From Heterohyrax brucei (lineage: Eukaryota > Chordata > Mammalia > Hyracoidea > Procaviidae), in the NCBI GenBank assembly GCA_028571685.1, contig CM053140.1:27757501-27821500 (forward strand): a stretch of DNA of 64,000 nucleotides, in the 5' to 3' direction. This document shows, piece after piece, positions 23,148-34,959 of the stretch (the stretch's first letter is position 1; each line of letters begins with the position of its first letter). The position numbers were made by a program, and so were the translations under genes. The notes beneath the pieces are model-generated. The model searched no databases. It saw nothing but the letters and a program-made list of their open reading frames with translations, and was not told the DNA's origin.

Positions 23148-23599
23148 GTCACCCACTTGTGGCAGTTCTGCTGAGCCAGCCCAGGGAAAGTAAGACAACA
23201 GGGAAGAAAACCACATGAAGACAGAGGCAGAGACTGCAGCAATGTAGCCACAAGCTAAGGGATGCCTGGAGCTGTCAAAAGCTTGAAGAGGCAAGGGTTG
23301 TTACCTAGAGCCTCTCAGGGGAGTGTGGCCTTTCTGATACCTTGCTTTCAGACTTCTGGCCTCCAGAACTTTGAGGAAATAAACTATTGTTTAAGCCACT
23401 CAGTTTGTGGTACATTGTTATAGCAGCCACAGGAAATTAAAATTGTGATTCTGGGTCCTTGAGAAGCCTCTGGTCTGGGGAAACAGCCAGACACAGACCA
23501 GCCCCTAGCCCTGTGCCATCAGTGTGGGGCCAGAAGGAGGATTCTTAACCTGAGGCCACCTGGGGAAAGGCAGGGCAGACTTCCTGGAGGAAGGGGCAT

Positions 23600-24105
23600 T
23601 GCAGCTGGGATTTAAGGACATCAAAGATACAAGGAAAATATGAGCACAAGAGACAGAAGCAGTCACATAAGCATGAGACTACATCAGCATGAGACCAGAA
23701 GAGTAGACCAGAAGTCTATTAAAAAAGACCAGATGTGGTGGTCCAACAGACCCAGGGGGTTCCCCGGAAGGCATGGCCCTTGGACTTTCTGTTAGCTGAG
23801 AACTGAAACCATTCCTGAAGCCAACTCTTCAGACAAGATTGTATTGGACTGTAAGATATAAAATGATACCGGTGAAGAGTATGCTTCTTAGCTTAAGTGG
23901 ATACAAGAGGCTAACTTGGCAGCTTCCCATCCAGAGGCAAGATGAGAGGGCAGAGGGGGACAGGAACTAAGGGTGAAAAGGAGGAGTCTGCTGTCACAGT
24001 GTGGGGAGAACAGCTAGAGTGATACAGCAGTATGTGTGTAAGTCTTTGTATGACAAATTGACTTGGATTATAAATGTACACTTACAGCATAATAATTTTT
24101 TTTTT
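23600..24105 (+). repeat. L1 3' UTR
   Basis: Contains CAGGGGGTTCCCCGGAAGGC and GATTGTATTGGACTGTAAGA, ending with AATTTACTTGG-type sequence and a T-rich run after CAGCATAATAA. Same general L1 lineage as the elements at 20.8-21.5 kb and 39.5-40.0 kb. Confidence 0.6.
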
Positions 24106-24930
24106 TTGAAAGAAGAGTTTCCCAGTGGAACCACTCCTTCCAAGCCAGCATGCCCAGACCTGTCTCACCCCAGCTGCAGGTGAAGCTGAGATACCAATAA
24201 CTGACAATATACAGTGATATAGATATTAGTTTTAAATTATTGGGGTTTCAATTCTAACCAAGCCACACATACCAGATGGGTAGCATCACTCTTAATTAGT
24301 GGACTGGAAAACAAAGATCTGCAGAGGTTTGGTGACACTCCATAGCCTCAGCCCAGACTCATGCCCACTGTTAGCTCTGCTACTGATGGCCCAGGCAGGT
24401 GCCAGGCAGGTGGAGGTCCTCCACAATGGGGGTTCTGGTTCTTTCTACCCCTTGAACCAGCGGGGATGTGCGATTCTGGGTTGTTCTCCCTCCTCCAGGT
24501 CTCCTGCCAGAACCAAGCTCACCTCTGACGCAGGACTAACAATAAGGTGGGATTGTGGGTTCCCTGTGTATGTTTGATTGGGGAGCTAGGTCAAAAGTGA
24601 GTGAGGGGCATGGAGTCCAGGATGGGTCTTCCTAACCTGGCTTTGTGCTGAGTCACCTTTGTTGACTTGGCTCCAGCCACAGTGACAGGGTCAGCAGGGA
24701 CGTGGGGACTTGGCCGCTGAGCTCATTGCCAGCCAACTGTCCGTGAGCTGGCCCTCATACCTTCCTGCTTACCCAAGGCTTTGCATGAGGTCATCAAGCA
24801 AAGATTTTGGGGTAGGGAGCCAGACAGGCCTGAAGCCAGCATACCAGAGGTCTGTGAAGTGGAAACTGTGAGCAACTGGCCTGTAAGTGCTGTCCCCTCA
24901 AGTGTGTATGGTAGAGAATTGAAACAAGTG
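24106..24930. other. Intergenic sequence, nothing recognised
   Basis: No gene, RNA or clear transposon could be supported here. Short open frames only. Confidence 0.4.
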
Positions 24931-25072
24931 TTTAGACCCCAAACTTCTCTGCAACATTCATTGAAGCACCATTCACAACAGTCAAAAGGTAGAAACAATC
25001 CCAACGTCCATCAAGAGGTGGATGAATTAACAAAGTGAGGTCCATCCATATAATGGAATAATAAGAAAAGAC

Positions 25073-25245
25073 AAAAAAATTCACTTCCATCAAGTGGATT
25101 CCGACTCGTGGCAATGTCATGCGTTACAGAACAGACAGAAGTGTTTCATAGAGTTTTCAAGGCTGTAATCTTTACAGAAGCAGACTTCCAGGCCTTTCCC
25201 CATGGTACCAGTGCATGGTCCTCAACAGCTAGGGGCCCTGTGAAA
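25073..25245 (-). repeat. Afrotherian SINE (antisense) inside L1
   Basis: Tail AAGTGGATTCCGACTCGTGG, body CAGAAGTGTTTCATAGAG, insert GCTGTAATCTTTACAGAAGC. Confidence 0.8.
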
Positions 25246-25439
25246 TATTACTGGGCCATAAAAAGGAATGAAGTGCTAATTCATGCTACAAGGTAGGTAT
25301 ACCTTGAAAACATTATGCTGAGTGAAATAAGCCAGAGATAAAAGGCCACACAGTGTATGATATAAAATGTCCAGAACAGGAAAATCCATAGAGACAGAAA
25401 GTAGACTAGTGGTTGCCTAGGGCTTAAGGATGCACAGAG

Positions 25440-27925
25440 TCACTATTCCAGAAAGAACTGATTGATGTTCAGCCATCTCAAGAGATAGCATATGATCAGG
25501 AACCAGTGATACTGAAGGAAGAAGTCAAAGCTGCACTGAAGGCATTGGTGAAAGACAAGGCTCCAGGAACAGATGGAATATCAACTGAGGTATTTCAACA
25601 AACAGATGCAGCACTGGAGGTTCTCACTCATCTATGCCAAGAAATTTAGAGGACAGCTACCTGGCCAACCAACTGGAAGAGACCCTATTTATACCTATCC
25701 CAAGAAACGTAATCCAACCAAATGTGGAAATTATCAACCAACATCATTACTATCTCATGCAAGTGAAATTTTACTCACAATCATTCAAAAATGACTGCAA
25801 CAGTATGTGGACAGGGAACTGTGAGAAATTCAAGCTGGATTCAGAAGAGGATGGTGGAACCAGGCATGTCATTGCTAATGTCTGATGGATCTTGGCTGAA
25901 AGCAGGGAATACCAGAAAGATGTTTACATGTATTTTGTTTAGTATACAAAGGTGCTCAACAGTGTGGATCATAACAAATTATGGACAACACTGTGGAGAA
26001 TGGGAATTCCAGGATCCTTACATGTGCTCATGAGTAATCTGTATGTGAATCAGAGGCAGTCATGCAAACAAGGGGATACCACATGATTTAACGTCAGGAA
26101 AGGTGTGCGTCAAGGTTGTATCCTTCACCATATCTTTTCAATCTGGATGCCAAGAAGCTGGACTACAGCGAAGAATGAGGAGTCAGGATTGGAGGGAGAC
26201 TGATTAACAACCTGGATTATGCAGATGACACAACCCTGATTGTTAATACTGAAGAGGATCTGAAACACTGATGAAGATCAAAGACAACACAGCCCTCAGT
26301 ATGGATTGCATCTCAACATCAGGAAAACAAAAATCGTCACAACTGAACCAGTAAACAACATCATGATGAGTGGCGAAGAGATTGATGCTGTCAAGGATTT
26401 CATTTTACTTGGGTCCACAATCATCACCCATGGAAACAGCAGTCAAGAAATGAAAAGATGCACTGCTTTGGGAAAATCTGCTGCAAAGGACCCCTTTAAA
26501 GTGTTGAAAAGTAAAGATATCTCTTAAAGACTAAGGTTTGCCACCCTAGGCCATGGTATTTTCAATAGCATCATACGCATGCAAAAGCTGGACAATGAAC
26601 AAGGAAGACAGAAGAATTGATGTCTTTGAACTGTGGTGCTGGAGAAGAATACTGAATGAATGTACCATGGACTGCCACAAGAGCAAACAGATCTGTTCTG
26701 GAAGAAGTACAACCAGAGTGCTCCTTGGAAGCAAATAAAGTGAGACTGCATCTCACATACTTTGGACATGTTGTCAGAAGGGACTAGTCCCTGGAGAAGG
26801 ACATCATGCTTCGTAGACTGGAGGGTCAGTGAAAAAGACAAAGACCCTTAACAAAATGAACTGACACAGTGACTGCAATGATGAGCTTAAGCATAAAAAG
26901 TGTTGTGGGCTGCTGAGGCCCATCACCCACAGAAGCCTCTGTAAGCAAAGTCTCACGCCTATGTGATGGTGGGTGGAGGCATCTCACCCTTGGGATATTT
27001 CTGACCGTGTTCTCCCTGATGATATTTTGCAACCTAATTAAATTTTTCTCAAAAATACCCTGTTATCTCCCGGCACAAGGATCAAAGAAGAAGGGTTTTA
27101 CTACTCCCTTGGCTTAATGAATTCTGACACAGCATACCCAGCCTAGGAATACTGAGGCCAGCCCGGCTCCGCTGGCTTCCCCCAACTGCACTTCCCCCTC
27201 CACAAGTGAAACACAAGATACACGAAAGCCCCGGGAAGCTTCCCAAGGACAACCCTCCACACAGCCCTTAGAAATAGACATCCCACTCCCTATGTCAGGA
27301 AGATAGATAGGCTCCCAAGTTCATTATAACTGGCATGACAAATGAGTAAATACTGAAGAAATATCCTTCTTAGAACAGTTTAAGGGTGGGGGATGGTGGA
27401 CGCTTACTATCCTCACAGGAAGAGATAGAATAAGAACAAAGGTGGAACACGTAGAGACATCTGGCTTTGGATGAGTCTACCCTTCTTTCTTTACCCTTGA
27501 CTTCGAGACATGAAAAGAGGTGATTGAGCTCAAAGCATAACTTTGTTTTTGCTGTTAATTATCATCACAATATACTTACCTCGGGCCGTTATCTAGAAGG
27601 CCTTAACAAGTAACATGAAAAGAAACCACGAGGTATCAACTTTTTACTAGCCAATAGCTTACATGGTCAAAGAGCAGTTACCTCATTGATTATAAAAATA
27701 AAGAAAGACAGACCTTAGCGGGCTGCCATCTTCAGACTTCTAGTTGTCTCAGTCTCATTTCTTTCTTTCGCTGACGCCACTCCCTCCCTTCGTTGTTCCG
27801 AAACCCTGCTGGGGCTGGCTCCCGGCAGTGGGCATGGTACAGACCAGAGAGTGTTTCATTCTGTTGTGTGTAGGGTGACTATGAGTTGGAAACAAATCGA
27901 CAGCCCTAACAACAACAACAGGGCT
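25440..27925 (+). repeat. RTE/BovB-clade LINE (reverse transcriptase region to 3' end)
   Basis: Degenerate RTE coding sequence in several frames. Recognisable pieces are the segment before the RT fingers (GACAAGGCTCCAGGAACAGA, YPKKRNPTKCGNYQPTSLLSHASE), a decayed palm (GGTGTGCGTCAAGGTTGTAT) and the terminal segment FELWCWRRILNECTMDC. The 3' tail GTGACTATGAGTTGGAAACA and CCTAACAACAACAACA ends it. It carries a solo LTR at 26911-27827. Confidence 0.88.
26911..27827. mobile_element. Solo LTR of an endogenous retrovirus
   Basis: 917-bp element starting TGCTGAGGCC and ending GGCTCCCGGCA, flanked by the perfect direct repeat GTGGGC (26905-26910 and 27828-27833). Removing it and one repeat restores the RTE sequence seen uninterrupted at about 17600-17630. 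It contains TATAAAA (27691-27697) overlapped by AATAAA (27697-27702), which suggests a + orientation. It has no internal viral genes. A 6-bp target duplication favours a class II (betaretrovirus-like) or related element; the class is inferred. Confidence 0.9.
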
Positions 27926-28075
27926 TGAGGGAGGATAGTGGGGAGTGACAGCTAATGAGTATGAAGTTACTTTTGGGAGGATAGAATATTCTGGAACTAG
28001 ATAGAGGTACAGTTGCACAACATTGTGAAAGTACTAAATGACACTGAATTGTTCACTTTAGAGTGGTTGTTCTCT

Positions 28076-28945
28076 GTGGAGCCACATTCCTGGGAGACCA
28101 AATACAATACATCACTGTCTTGTGAAAATGCCAGAGGAGTGGGGGAGAAGTAGGGAGAGTGTGAAATGGACTGGAGTCTTCTCCTCATGGGTTTCCCATA
28201 TCCTTTTTTTCTGAAAGATACCAGCCACCCAACCCAGAGTCAAATTTGGCCTCTGTGGATGCTTACAAGGTTGCTATGGCAATAACCCACCCACCCAACT
28301 CAGCCCCATGTAGTACCCAAAGCCTGATATCCAATTAGTAAGGGTGTCTAGTTTTCACTCTTGATCTTGGAGGAAGGCTGACTTGGACAGTGACTCCTCT
28401 ATCCCCTATTCCATGCCAGGCAAGCTGAATCACCCCTGTGTTCTGCCATTCTCACTGGGGCCAACAAGCCTAAAGTAGCCACAGAGGTTGTCTCAGGGAC
28501 CAGGAATAGTGAGGAGAGGGGGGAGGTTGAGGCACTCAGGCAGAAAGTTGCTAGCCGAGTCTGCCCTGGCCCTCCCCATACTTAAACACTCAGTACACAA
28601 ATTCGCTATCATCTCCTCTCTGGCCTGGCCAAGGGACTGGAGACTGGAGTAACTTCATTCCTGGCCCCAGCCCTCAAGGAGTCTTCAGTGTGAGAAAGGC
28701 AGTCAAGCACTGACACTTCCAGTCCTGTGGGGTCAGGGCTGGGCCAGAAGAAGGGGTGGGACTGGAAAAAGACCAGCTCAGCCTGGAAGGGTAATGCCAC
28801 AGAAAGATTCCTAAAGGAGGGGCTTTTTGAGTAGGGTTTTGAAAAATCAATAGGAGTTCCCCCAAAAGCAATATGTAACAGTAACAATAATGCCCAGTTT
28901 TTCAATTGCCTGATATGTATCTGGCCCAGTGCTTTATAACTCCTT
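28076..28945. other. Unique intergenic sequence
   Basis: No transposon, gene or RNA recognised. A - strand open frame of 98 codons (28609-28905) has no family I can name and no coding signature. Confidence 0.4.
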
Positions 28946-29042
28946 CAACCATCTTTCTTCCTTTTCTTTTTTTCCAACCATCTTTCTTCCTTTTTTTTTT
29001 TTTCCAACCATCTTTCTTCCTTTTTTTCCAACCATCTTTCTA
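28946..29042. repeat. Pyrimidine-rich tandem repeat
   Basis: Four units of CCAACCATCTTTCTTCC followed by variable T-runs, 20-35 bp each. Strand asymmetric (pyrimidine on +). Confidence 0.9.
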
Positions 29043-29234
29043 GTGGAAATTTCAGCCCCCTATTTTCCAGGTAAGGAAACAGAAGTATCAAGAAGAGGAA
29101 TGACTTGCCAAGATCATCCTTTCTGGCTCTTTCTCCCCCTTTCTTTTGTTTCCAGCATCTCAGCCTTTGACCCTTACCAGAGAGGGGATTGGAGAAAGAT
29201 ACATAAACAACCTCTGAAAGTCAAGAGGACGTGA

Positions 29235-29565
29235 AGCATCTACTGATGAAGATCAATAACTACAGCCTTCAGTATGGATTACATTAACATTAAGAAAACA
29301 AAAATCCTCATAACAGGATGAATAAGCAACACTATGATAAACAGAGAAAACATTCATTGTCAAGGGTTTCATTTTACTTGAATCCACAATCAACACCCAT
29401 GGAGGCAGCAGGCAAGAAATCAAACAACACATTGCACTGGACTAATTTGTTGTAAAACACTTCTCTAAAGCATTAAAAAGCAAAGGCATCACTTGGAGAA
29501 CAAAGGTATACCTTACCCATGTCATGATATTTCACTCACCTCGTATTCATGCAAACACAATCTTT
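29235..29565 (+). repeat. RTE/BovB-clade LINE fragment
   Basis: Sense RTE fragment matching the 26270-26570 portion of the larger copy (CTTCAGTATGGATTACATTA, GGGTTTCATTTTACTTGAAT, TAAAAAGCAAAGGCATCAC). Confidence 0.8.
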
Positions 29566-29569
29566 AAGG

Positions 29570-29985
29570 TTGCATGTCAACTTGGTTGGGATGTGTTTCT
29601 CAGTGATTTGGCAGTTGTCACGTGGTTTGCAGTCATATGATAGTGTGCTCACTGCCATGATGAGATCTAATATAATGTGATCACCTCCATGCTGTGAGTA
29701 GACAACCAGCCGAAAGGCAGTTTCCTTGGGAGTGCGTTTTCTGGGAAGACTCATAGGCTTTTGTTTGCTTTGGATCCTGCAGCTTGCCCCTGCTCATCTG
29801 GCCTTCAGTTCTTGGGACTTCCACTAGCATCTCACCTTGCCATCTTATGTGCTAACCTTGAAATTCCTTGGTCTTTGAAGTTCTTGAGCAAGAGCACTGC
29901 TTTCTGACCTACCAATCTTGGGTTCTCCAGCCTCTGTGTCTACATGAGCCATAAGAAGCCTCCATCCTGACCCAGGAACTTTCAG
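29570..29985. repeat. Unassigned interspersed repeat
   Basis: Contains GTTGCATGTCAACTTGGTTG, GGGAGTGCGTTTTCTGGGAA and TCACCTTGCCATCTTATGTG, wording of a mammalian interspersed repeat whose family I cannot fix by eye. Confidence 0.35.
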
Positions 29986-30083
29986 CAAGCAATGCTGTGT
30001 CATCTGTGTGTTGCAGGTTGTTAATGAGTCTTCCTCTAATCCTGATGCCTTATTTGTCTTCATATAGTCCTGCTTCTCAGATT

Positions 30084-30244
30084 AAGGAAACCCTGGTGGC
30101 ATAGTGGCTAAGAGCTACAAATGCTAACCAAAGGTCAGCAGTTCAAGTCCACCAGGCACTCCTTGAAAACTCCATGGGACAGTTCTACTCTGTCCTATAA
30201 GGTCACTCTGAGTTGGAATCAATTCTGTGGCAATGGGAATGGGT
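30084..30244 (+). repeat. Afrotherian SINE inside RTE
   Basis: Well preserved: AAACCCTGGTGGCATAGTGG, B box GTCAGCAGTTCAAGTCCACC, tail GGTCACTCTGAGTTGGAATC. The flanks repeat TTCTCAGATTA on both sides (left at about 30074, right at about 30246), a likely target duplication. Confidence 0.92.
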
Positions 30245-30560
30245 TTCTCAGATTATATGCTAAGCATGTAGATTTAATAAATACAGTGAAAGAATACAAC
30301 CCTGACGCATACCTTTTCTGACATTAAAACATTCAGTATTCCCTTGCTCTGTTCTAATAACTGCTTCTTGATCTATATACAGGTTCTTCAAGAGCACAAT
30401 TAAGTGTTTTGAAATTCTTATTCTTTGCAATATTATCCAAAATTTGTTATGATCCACAGAGCTGAATGCCTTGGCATAGTCAATAAAACACAGGTAAACA
30501 TCTTTCTGCTGTTCTCTCCTTTCAGCCAGGATCCATCAGACATTAGCAATGATACCCCTT

Positions 30561-32653
30561 TGTCTTAAGCTGGAATCTCTGGAGAAGCAAAACCAGTAAG
30601 GTGTGTAAATACGTACAGAAACAGCTCATGCAATGGGAGAGGCTGAAATGTCCCAAGTGCTGGATAAGGATATAAGTTTCACACAGTCATGGAAGCTGGC
30701 AAACCAAAGGTTATCAGGTCAGAGAGCAGCATTCCCACTCACAGGTCGTGAAAGTTTGTGAGTCCCAAGATACGAGGCAAGACTACTAGGTTTCCCCTAA
30801 TTCACGTAGCTGCAGGGGCTGGTGAATCCAGGATCGGCCGGTGAGGGAACAGGACTCTCACTTGCAGGCTGTGAAGACCCACGAATTTCAAAACTGACAG
30901 GTAAGCTGCTAGCTCAAGTCTCAAGAACCAAACATAAAAAGACAAGAAAGCAGCAGCTCCTGGATCGACAACAAAGCAGAACTTTGGCAAGGTGAGCAGG
31001 CAGGAGGTAGGCAGCAGAAGGGGGAGAGATGAAGGCTGCACCACCACAGGCCCTGCCCCTGCCATTACCACAGCACATTCCATTATGGCAGTCAGTGACC
31101 ACAACATCAGACAACTGCCAAGATACTAAGAATCATGGTCCAGACAGGTTGACATACAATCCTTTTTTCTTTTTTGACATGCAATCTTAACCATCACAAG
31201 TGTTTCACTTCAGTTAGGGCAGTTCCCACTGTCAAATCTAATTTACACAAAACAGCAATCACAACTATCTTCAAGGATGCTGCAGCTCCCTTCACAAATT
31301 TGTTCCTCATCGTTGTGGTAAAAGGTGTGTCCTCTGGGTACCTTCTATATGGGTCTCTGGGTCTGACCTAAATACACTCCAGCATGCCAGTTTCCCTAAG
31401 TGTTTTCATATCTTCTTCTATGGCATACCAGAGCAGGCCTAGTAATTTAACTTGATTTAATGTAGCTTACCTCATAACCCATTCTTTAGCAATCCAACCA
31501 AATAAATGATTAGATCCTTTCGTAACTTCTTGAGTTGAAACACTGAATGAAGAATCTGTGCTTAGTGGACCCATGTCGATAAATTCAGACTGATCCATCT
31601 CTATATTCTTTGCACTATCATCCCACACCTAATCCCCAGGTTTCTGTTTGTACCTATTGGAAAAGTCAAGTAATTTTTTCGCAATGTAGCATACCTCCCC
31701 CTGGGTCACATTTTGTGCTTGACTTTTTCATGGTATTTAAGTCTAGTTATGGGTTTAAAGGCCAGAATCAGTAGTGTGGAATTGTTTTGAGAACATTTAG
31801 CATCATCTTATAGAACATCTGCTTCAGGCGATGCCCCAGGCAATGACTCAGGCAAGGGCTCTTTAGAGTTAGCAGAGCTAGTCTCATTAGATGGGAGTGG
31901 AGGTGCTAACAGTTTTCCTGGACAGGATGGTTTAACAGACAAACATGAAGTAATCTCTTCAGATGGGAGTTGTTCTGTTGTCAGGAGTGATTCAACAGTT
32001 TAGCGGCTCAGTATCTCCAGCTTCCTGATTATCTGCCCTTTGTCCCCATTCCAAGTTTCAGGATCCCATTTCTCCTCAGTCAATGCCCTCACTTCAACTT
32101 CAGACACTTCTCAAGGATCGCAGTTGAGTTGGTGTGGTAATTCAGCCATTCTTACAATAAGACTCTGGGTTTGGTTTTCAGCAATATCAGCTCTGTTACT
32201 ACAAGAAATAAGGCTTTCTTTCAAAGCACGAGTGGAAACTTTGGGTTAATTTTTTGCAGCACTTGAACTTTGACTCTGAAGCCCGGAGCACAGCTCTTTC
32301 TTTCACCAGTTTGTGTAGCAAAAAGTAGGACCAACCAACCAGCTTGCTTATACTTCTCATTGTGACAAAATTGTGGAAAGATAACACACTTGTGTTCACT
32401 CAGAGCCTCACCTTTCATCATATACCTGATCTATAGACAGTGATACTTTGCATGCTTGTATCACCACCCCACATCAAAGATTAGCAATGCCTTCTTTACT
32501 GGTGAAGTGGAGTCATCAACATCTTTAAGACTAACCAGACCCGAGAACCAGTTTAGGAAACTCATTCTTACACCACTCTCCAGAACCACTCTCAGTACCA
32601 AGTGTCTTAGGCTGGGGTCTCTAGAAAAGCAAAACCAGTAAATCATACATATG

Positions 32654-32693
<40 letters not shown>

Positions 32694-33131
32694 AAATTAG
32701 AGAGAGCAATAGAGATTTATGTCAAAGAACTGGCTCACGTGGTTGTAGAGGTTAGACCATCCCAGTTCTGTGGATCAGGATAGAGGCTTCTCCTGATTTA
32801 AGTAGCTGTAGGGGCTACTGAGCCAAGATTAGCAGGTTGGAGAGCAGGGCTCTTGCTCACCAGCTGTGAAGATCCATGAATGTCAAGTTCACCAGGTAAG
32901 CTGCTGGTTCAAGTGCCAGAAACCAGTGGTCAGATGAACGGGAGCCAGCAGCAGAATCCAGAGCAAGCAATACGTCAGAACATTTGCTTATATTTGGAGG
33001 CAGGCCACATACCTGAGGAAACTCCCTTTCAGCTGACTGGCTACTCACTGAAGATCCTGTTACGGGAGTGATCACGTATAAACACTGAGAATCATGACTC
33101 ACCAAGGTGACACACAGTCTTAACCATCACA
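30561..33131 (-). mobile_element. ERVL/MaLR-like element with two LTRs, 5-bp target duplication
   Basis: 2571-bp element with TG...CA ends (starts TGTCTTAAGC, ends TAACCATCACA), flanked by CCCTT at 30556-30560 and 33132-33136. One LTR spans 30561-31198 and the other 32603-33131. The 1.4-kb internal part is 31199-32602. On the - strand, two bases after the 5' LTR there is TGGTACTGAGAGTGG, matching 12 of 15 positions of a primer-binding site for tRNA-Leu(UAA), as expected for ERVL-type elements. The internal part has no intact gene and is too short for pol, as in non-autonomous MaLR elements. The LTRs are well diverged, so the insertion is old. Confidence 0.85.
32657..32689. repeat. (AC)n microsatellite in an LTR
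   Basis: About 16 uninterrupted AC units inside the right-hand LTR of the ERVL-like element. Confidence 0.97.
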
Positions 33132-34959
33132 CCCTTATTCCATGTCCTCTTCTGAATCCAGCTTGAATTTCCAACAGTTCTCTGTTGATGTACTGCTGCA
33201 ACCACTTTTGAATGACCTTTGGCAAACTTTTACTTGGGTGTGATATTAATGACATTGTTTGATAATTTATACATTTGGTTGGATCACCTTTCTTGGGAAC
33301 AGGCAAATATATGGCCAACCAGTCGGTTGGCCAGGTAGCTGTCCTCCAAATTTCTTAGCATAGACAAGTGAGCACTTCCAGCACTGCATTTGTTGGTTGA
33401 AACATCTCAGTTGATAGGCCATCAATTCTTGGAGCTTTGTTTTTCAACAATGTCTTCAGTACAGCTTGTACTTCTTCAGTACCATCAGTTTTTGATCATA
33501 TGTTACCTCCTGAGATGACTGAACATCAACCAATTCTTTTTGGTATAGTGATTCTGTGTATTCCTTCCATCTTCTTTGGATACTTCTTGTATCATTTGGT
33601 ATTTTGCTAATAGAATTCTTCAGTGTTGCAACTCAAGGTTTGACTTTCTTTCTTTTCAGTTCTATCTGGTTGAGAAATATTGAATATGCTCTTCCCTTAT
33701 GATTTTCTAACTCCAGGTCTTTACGTATGTCTTTATAATATTCTGTCTTCTCAAACTACCCTTTGAAATCTTCTATTCGGCTCTCGTATTTCATCATTTC
33801 TTCCATTCATTTTAGCTACTCAACATTCAAAAGCAAGTTCCAGAGTCTCTTCTGACATCCATTCTGGTCTTTTCTTTTCCGTCTATTTAATGAACTCTTG
33901 CTTTCTTCATATATGATGTCATTAATGTCATTCCACAGCTAATCTCTTCTTTGGTTGTTAGTGTTCTATGCATTAAATCTAGTCTTAAGATGGTCTCTAA
34001 ATTCAGACAGGATATACTCAGGGTAGGACTTTGGCTACTCTGGACTTGTTCTAATTGTCTTCAGCTTCATCTTGAACTTGCACAGGAGCAGTTGATGGTC
34101 TGTGGTGCAGTCTGCTTCTGGTTTTGTTCTGACTGATGATACTGAGCTTTTCCCTCATCTCTTTCCACAGATGTAGTCAATTTGATCCTTGTGTATTCCA
34201 TCTAGTGAGGTCCACATGTATAGTTGCCATTTATGTTTTTGAAAAATGGTATTTGCAATGAAGTTGTTGAATTTGCAAAATTCTATGTGATCTCTGACAT
34301 AATTTCCATCCCTATATTTTCCAGCTACTGATCTTTCTTGTTTCTTTCCAACTTCTGCATTCCAATCACCAGTAATTGTCAGTGCATCCTGATTGCATGT
34401 TCAATCAAATTCAGACTGCAAACGTTGGTAAAAATCTTCAATGTCTTTATCTTTGGCCTGAGTGGCTAGTGGGTAAACTTGAATAACAGCCATATTAACT
34501 TTCCTTCCTTGTAGAAGTTTGCATATTACCCTGTCACTGACAGTGTTGTACTTTATGATAGATCTTGAAACATTCTTTTTGATGATGAATGCAACCTTGT
34601 TCTCCTGCAATTTGTCATTCCCATCATAGGAGACCGTATGTTTGATCTCAGAATGGCCAATACCACTCCATTCCAGCTCACTAATGCCTAGGATATTGAT
34701 ATTTATTTGGGTCTTGGCTTTATTTCATTTCTACAACTTCCAGTTTTCCTACATTCGTATTTCACACATTCCACGTTCTAATTATTGATGAGTGTTAGCA
34801 GATGTTTCTTCTCATTTTGAGTCATGCCACAACGGTAAACGGAAGTCCTGAAACTTGACTCCATCCATGTCATTAAGATTGACTCTACTTTGGGGAGGCA
34901 GCTCTCCCCCAGTGGGATTTTGAGTGCCTTCCAGCCTGAGGGGCTCATCTTCTAACACT

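Larger units (their letters stand above)
22090..23450 (+). repeat. LTR-like repeat interrupted by a SINE and an L1
   Basis: The left part (GGATTGAATTGTGTTCCCCT) and right part (GAACTTTGAGGAAATAAACT, GTTTAAGCCACTCAGTTTGT, TTATAGCAGCCACAGGAAAT) are the ends of one common mammalian LTR-like element. They are separated by a SINE (22432-22588) and a short L1 (22619-23147). Confidence 0.6.
24930..28075 (+). repeat. L1 3' end split by a SINE and an RTE
   Basis: L1 blocks lie at 24930-25072 (GAAGCACCATTCACAACAGT), 25245-25440 (ATTACTGGGCCATAAAAAGG, AACAGGAAAATCCATAGAGA) and 27925-28075 (GTTGCACAACATTGTGAAAG, GACACTGAATTGTTCACTTT). The blocks join in consensus order once the insertions are removed. 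Confidence 0.75.
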
